From contig NZ_JAIVEM010000188.1 of the NCBI RefSeq assembly GCF_020404765.1, positions 62,001 to 126,000 of the forward strand: a stretch of DNA of 64,000 bases, given 5' to 3'. A model generated the notes under the pieces. The model made no database searches. It had not been told where the DNA came from and saw nothing but the letters and a program-made list of their open reading frames with translations. The position numbers and the translations under genes were made by a program. How positions within the stretch are numbered: the first letter of the stretch is position 1; every line of letters starts with the position of its first letter. This DNA comes from Paenibacillus sp. BJ-4. GTDB taxonomy: Bacteria > Bacillota > Bacilli > Paenibacillales > Paenibacillaceae. This document shows positions 63,178 through 64,000 of this stretch, in pieces.

Positions 63178-63625
63178 TTTAAAATGCTTGTGTAAGCTTA
63201 TTTGTAATATTAATTAACATGATGGCTAAAAACATATCGTAATGTATAAAAAACACCCTTGTCTGCTTCCAAATTTTATAGTAAAGTATCCATTAATCAA
63301 CTTTGTTTCAACATAATATTCACTGCTTGTGAGTATATGTCACACTTTCACCACGATCTAACATACTCCTCTTCCTTTGAAGTACATCTACTCATTTACT
63401 CTAAAGCATCTCAGCCACTAGATTGTGAAAGCTTCTTTTGCTCGTATTTTTCAACGAAAGCCTGTCCGTATAAACTACATACTTGCCCTGCTATTACACC
63501 TATTTGATGAACTCGGAACTTGGGACTACAGCTTGAGGACAAGCTTGTCATGCCAGCCCATAGGTTTGGCTTCCATCCAGTATCAACGATTTAACAATAT
63601 ATGAGGTGTGAAAGGGGTTTGCTGC
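63178..63625 (+). other. intergenic region before the peptide-binding lipoprotein
   Basis: About 450 AT-rich bases. An 82-codon frame at 63259-63507 has no ribosome binding site or coding pattern. I see no convincing regulatory element. Confidence 0.45.
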
Positions 63626-64000
63626 ATGAGCAAAAAGTACGTAAAACACCAAATCTGGACTGTACTGCTGGTGCTTGCGCTGGGTGCTGTTCTGGCGCTT
63701 TCTGGTTGTGGAGGATCAGGTGAAGGAGCCAAGCCAGAGGCAGGACAACCGCCGGGCGGAGCGGGAAAAGGTGCGCAGGATACGCTAATTTATGGGCGCG
63801 GTGGAGATTCCGTGGCGCTGGACCCCGCCATTGTGACTGAAAGCGAGTCGTTAAAAATCGGAATGCAGGTGTTCGACACACTGCTGGAATATAAGGAAAA
63901 CACAACAGAGATTCAGCCGGGGCTCGCAGAGAGCTGGGAAGTTTCACCGGATGGACTGATCTATACATTCAAGCTGCGTCAGGGCGTAAAATTCCATGAC
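63626..64000 (+). CDS. peptide ABC transporter binding lipoprotein, 5' part
   Basis: The first 125 codons of a SBP_bac_5 (DppA/OppA-type) protein, cut by the window end. Signal and lipobox: WTVLLVLALGAVLALSGCGG, then a Gly/Pro-rich linker and DTLIYGRGGDSVALDPAIVT, QVFDTLLEYKENT, GLAESWEVSPDGLIYTFKLR. Related proteins bind peptides or nickel. AAAGGGG precedes the ATG. Transport partners should lie to the right. Confidence 0.9.
   Translation, partial: MSKKYVKHQIWTVLLVLALGAVLALSGCGGSGEGAKPEAGQPPGGAGKGAQDTLIYGRGGDSVALDPAIVTESESLKIGMQVFDTLLEYKENTTEIQPGLAESWEVSPDGLIYTFKLRQGVKFHD

Noticed and set aside
63259-63507. 82-codon frame in the right intergenic region
   Set aside because: No ribosome binding site, no coding pattern, AT-rich.
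1-64000. tRNA, rRNA, insertion sequences, replication origin
   Set aside because: I saw no CCA-ended cloverleaf cluster, rRNA stretch, transposase frame or DnaA-box cluster; a dedicated tRNA scan would be needed to exclude a single tRNA.

Overview
The window looks like chromosome from a low-to-moderate GC, spore-forming Firmicute, most probably Paenibacillus of the P. polymyxa group. The basis is strong AGGAGG-type ribosome binding sites, frequent TTG/GTG starts, T-box and preQ1 leaders, an AroA-type DAHP synthase with fused chorismate mutase, YesM/YesN-type sugar regulators and PBSX-like tail genes. The species assignment is inference from gene content only.

Region by region: 1-5.1 kb holds the end of an unidentified gene, a Sde182-type lipoprotein, T-box-controlled aroA and a few small hypothetical genes. 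5.2-8.5 kb has a 7TM sensor histidine kinase convergent with a compact two-gene cassette: an isoprenyl-synthase-fold enzyme followed by a short precursor with a nitrile-hydratase-like (NHLP) leader and a C-terminal tryptophan. I consider this pair the best candidate for an undescribed system, a ComQ/ComX-like arrangement built on an NHLP leader. 8.6-12.5 kb holds a GH11 xylanase broken by two frameshifts, a His-rich secreted protein, an AbrB-like regulator with extra domains and an acyltransferase. 12.7-25 kb is a sugar-sensing and uptake region: a membrane-anchored sugar-binding protein, YesM-type kinase and YesN-type regulator (a three-component system) and, 4 kb on, a ChvE/GguA/GguB-type ABC transporter with a cre site. 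Between them lie hcp with an FNR/CRP-like site, an XRE regulator, a possible HEPN protein, a MazG-like protein and decayed MFS and isochorismatase genes.

25-44.3 kb is ordinary accessory and housekeeping content: a broken SDR gene, MBL hydrolase, Lrp regulator, GNAT, EcsC-like protein, Fsr-type MFS exporter, two secreted multidomain proteins, the queuosine precursor genes queC-queD-queE under a preQ1-I riboswitch with queF as a separate downstream unit, AIM24, a 51-codon peptide gene with its own terminator, a WYL regulator, an exonuclease and a LysM 5'-nucleotidase.

44.5-62.8 kb is a complete contractile phage-tail locus with no capsid, portal, terminase or integrase gene: ImmA/IrrE peptidase and XRE repressor, ArpU-type late regulator, tail terminator-like protein, YqzN/YkzM protein, sheath, tube, tail assembly chaperone with a convincing -1 frameshift signal, tape measure, LysM and XkdQ hub proteins, XkdR/S/T/U baseplate, fibre, holin and GH25 lysin. 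I read it as a tailocin (phage-tail-like bacteriocin). A LexA-type box and an unattached terminator lie ahead of the late operon, and an aminoglycoside adenylyltransferase gene is embedded between regulator and structural genes. The window ends with a thioesterase remnant and the start of a peptide ABC transporter binding lipoprotein.
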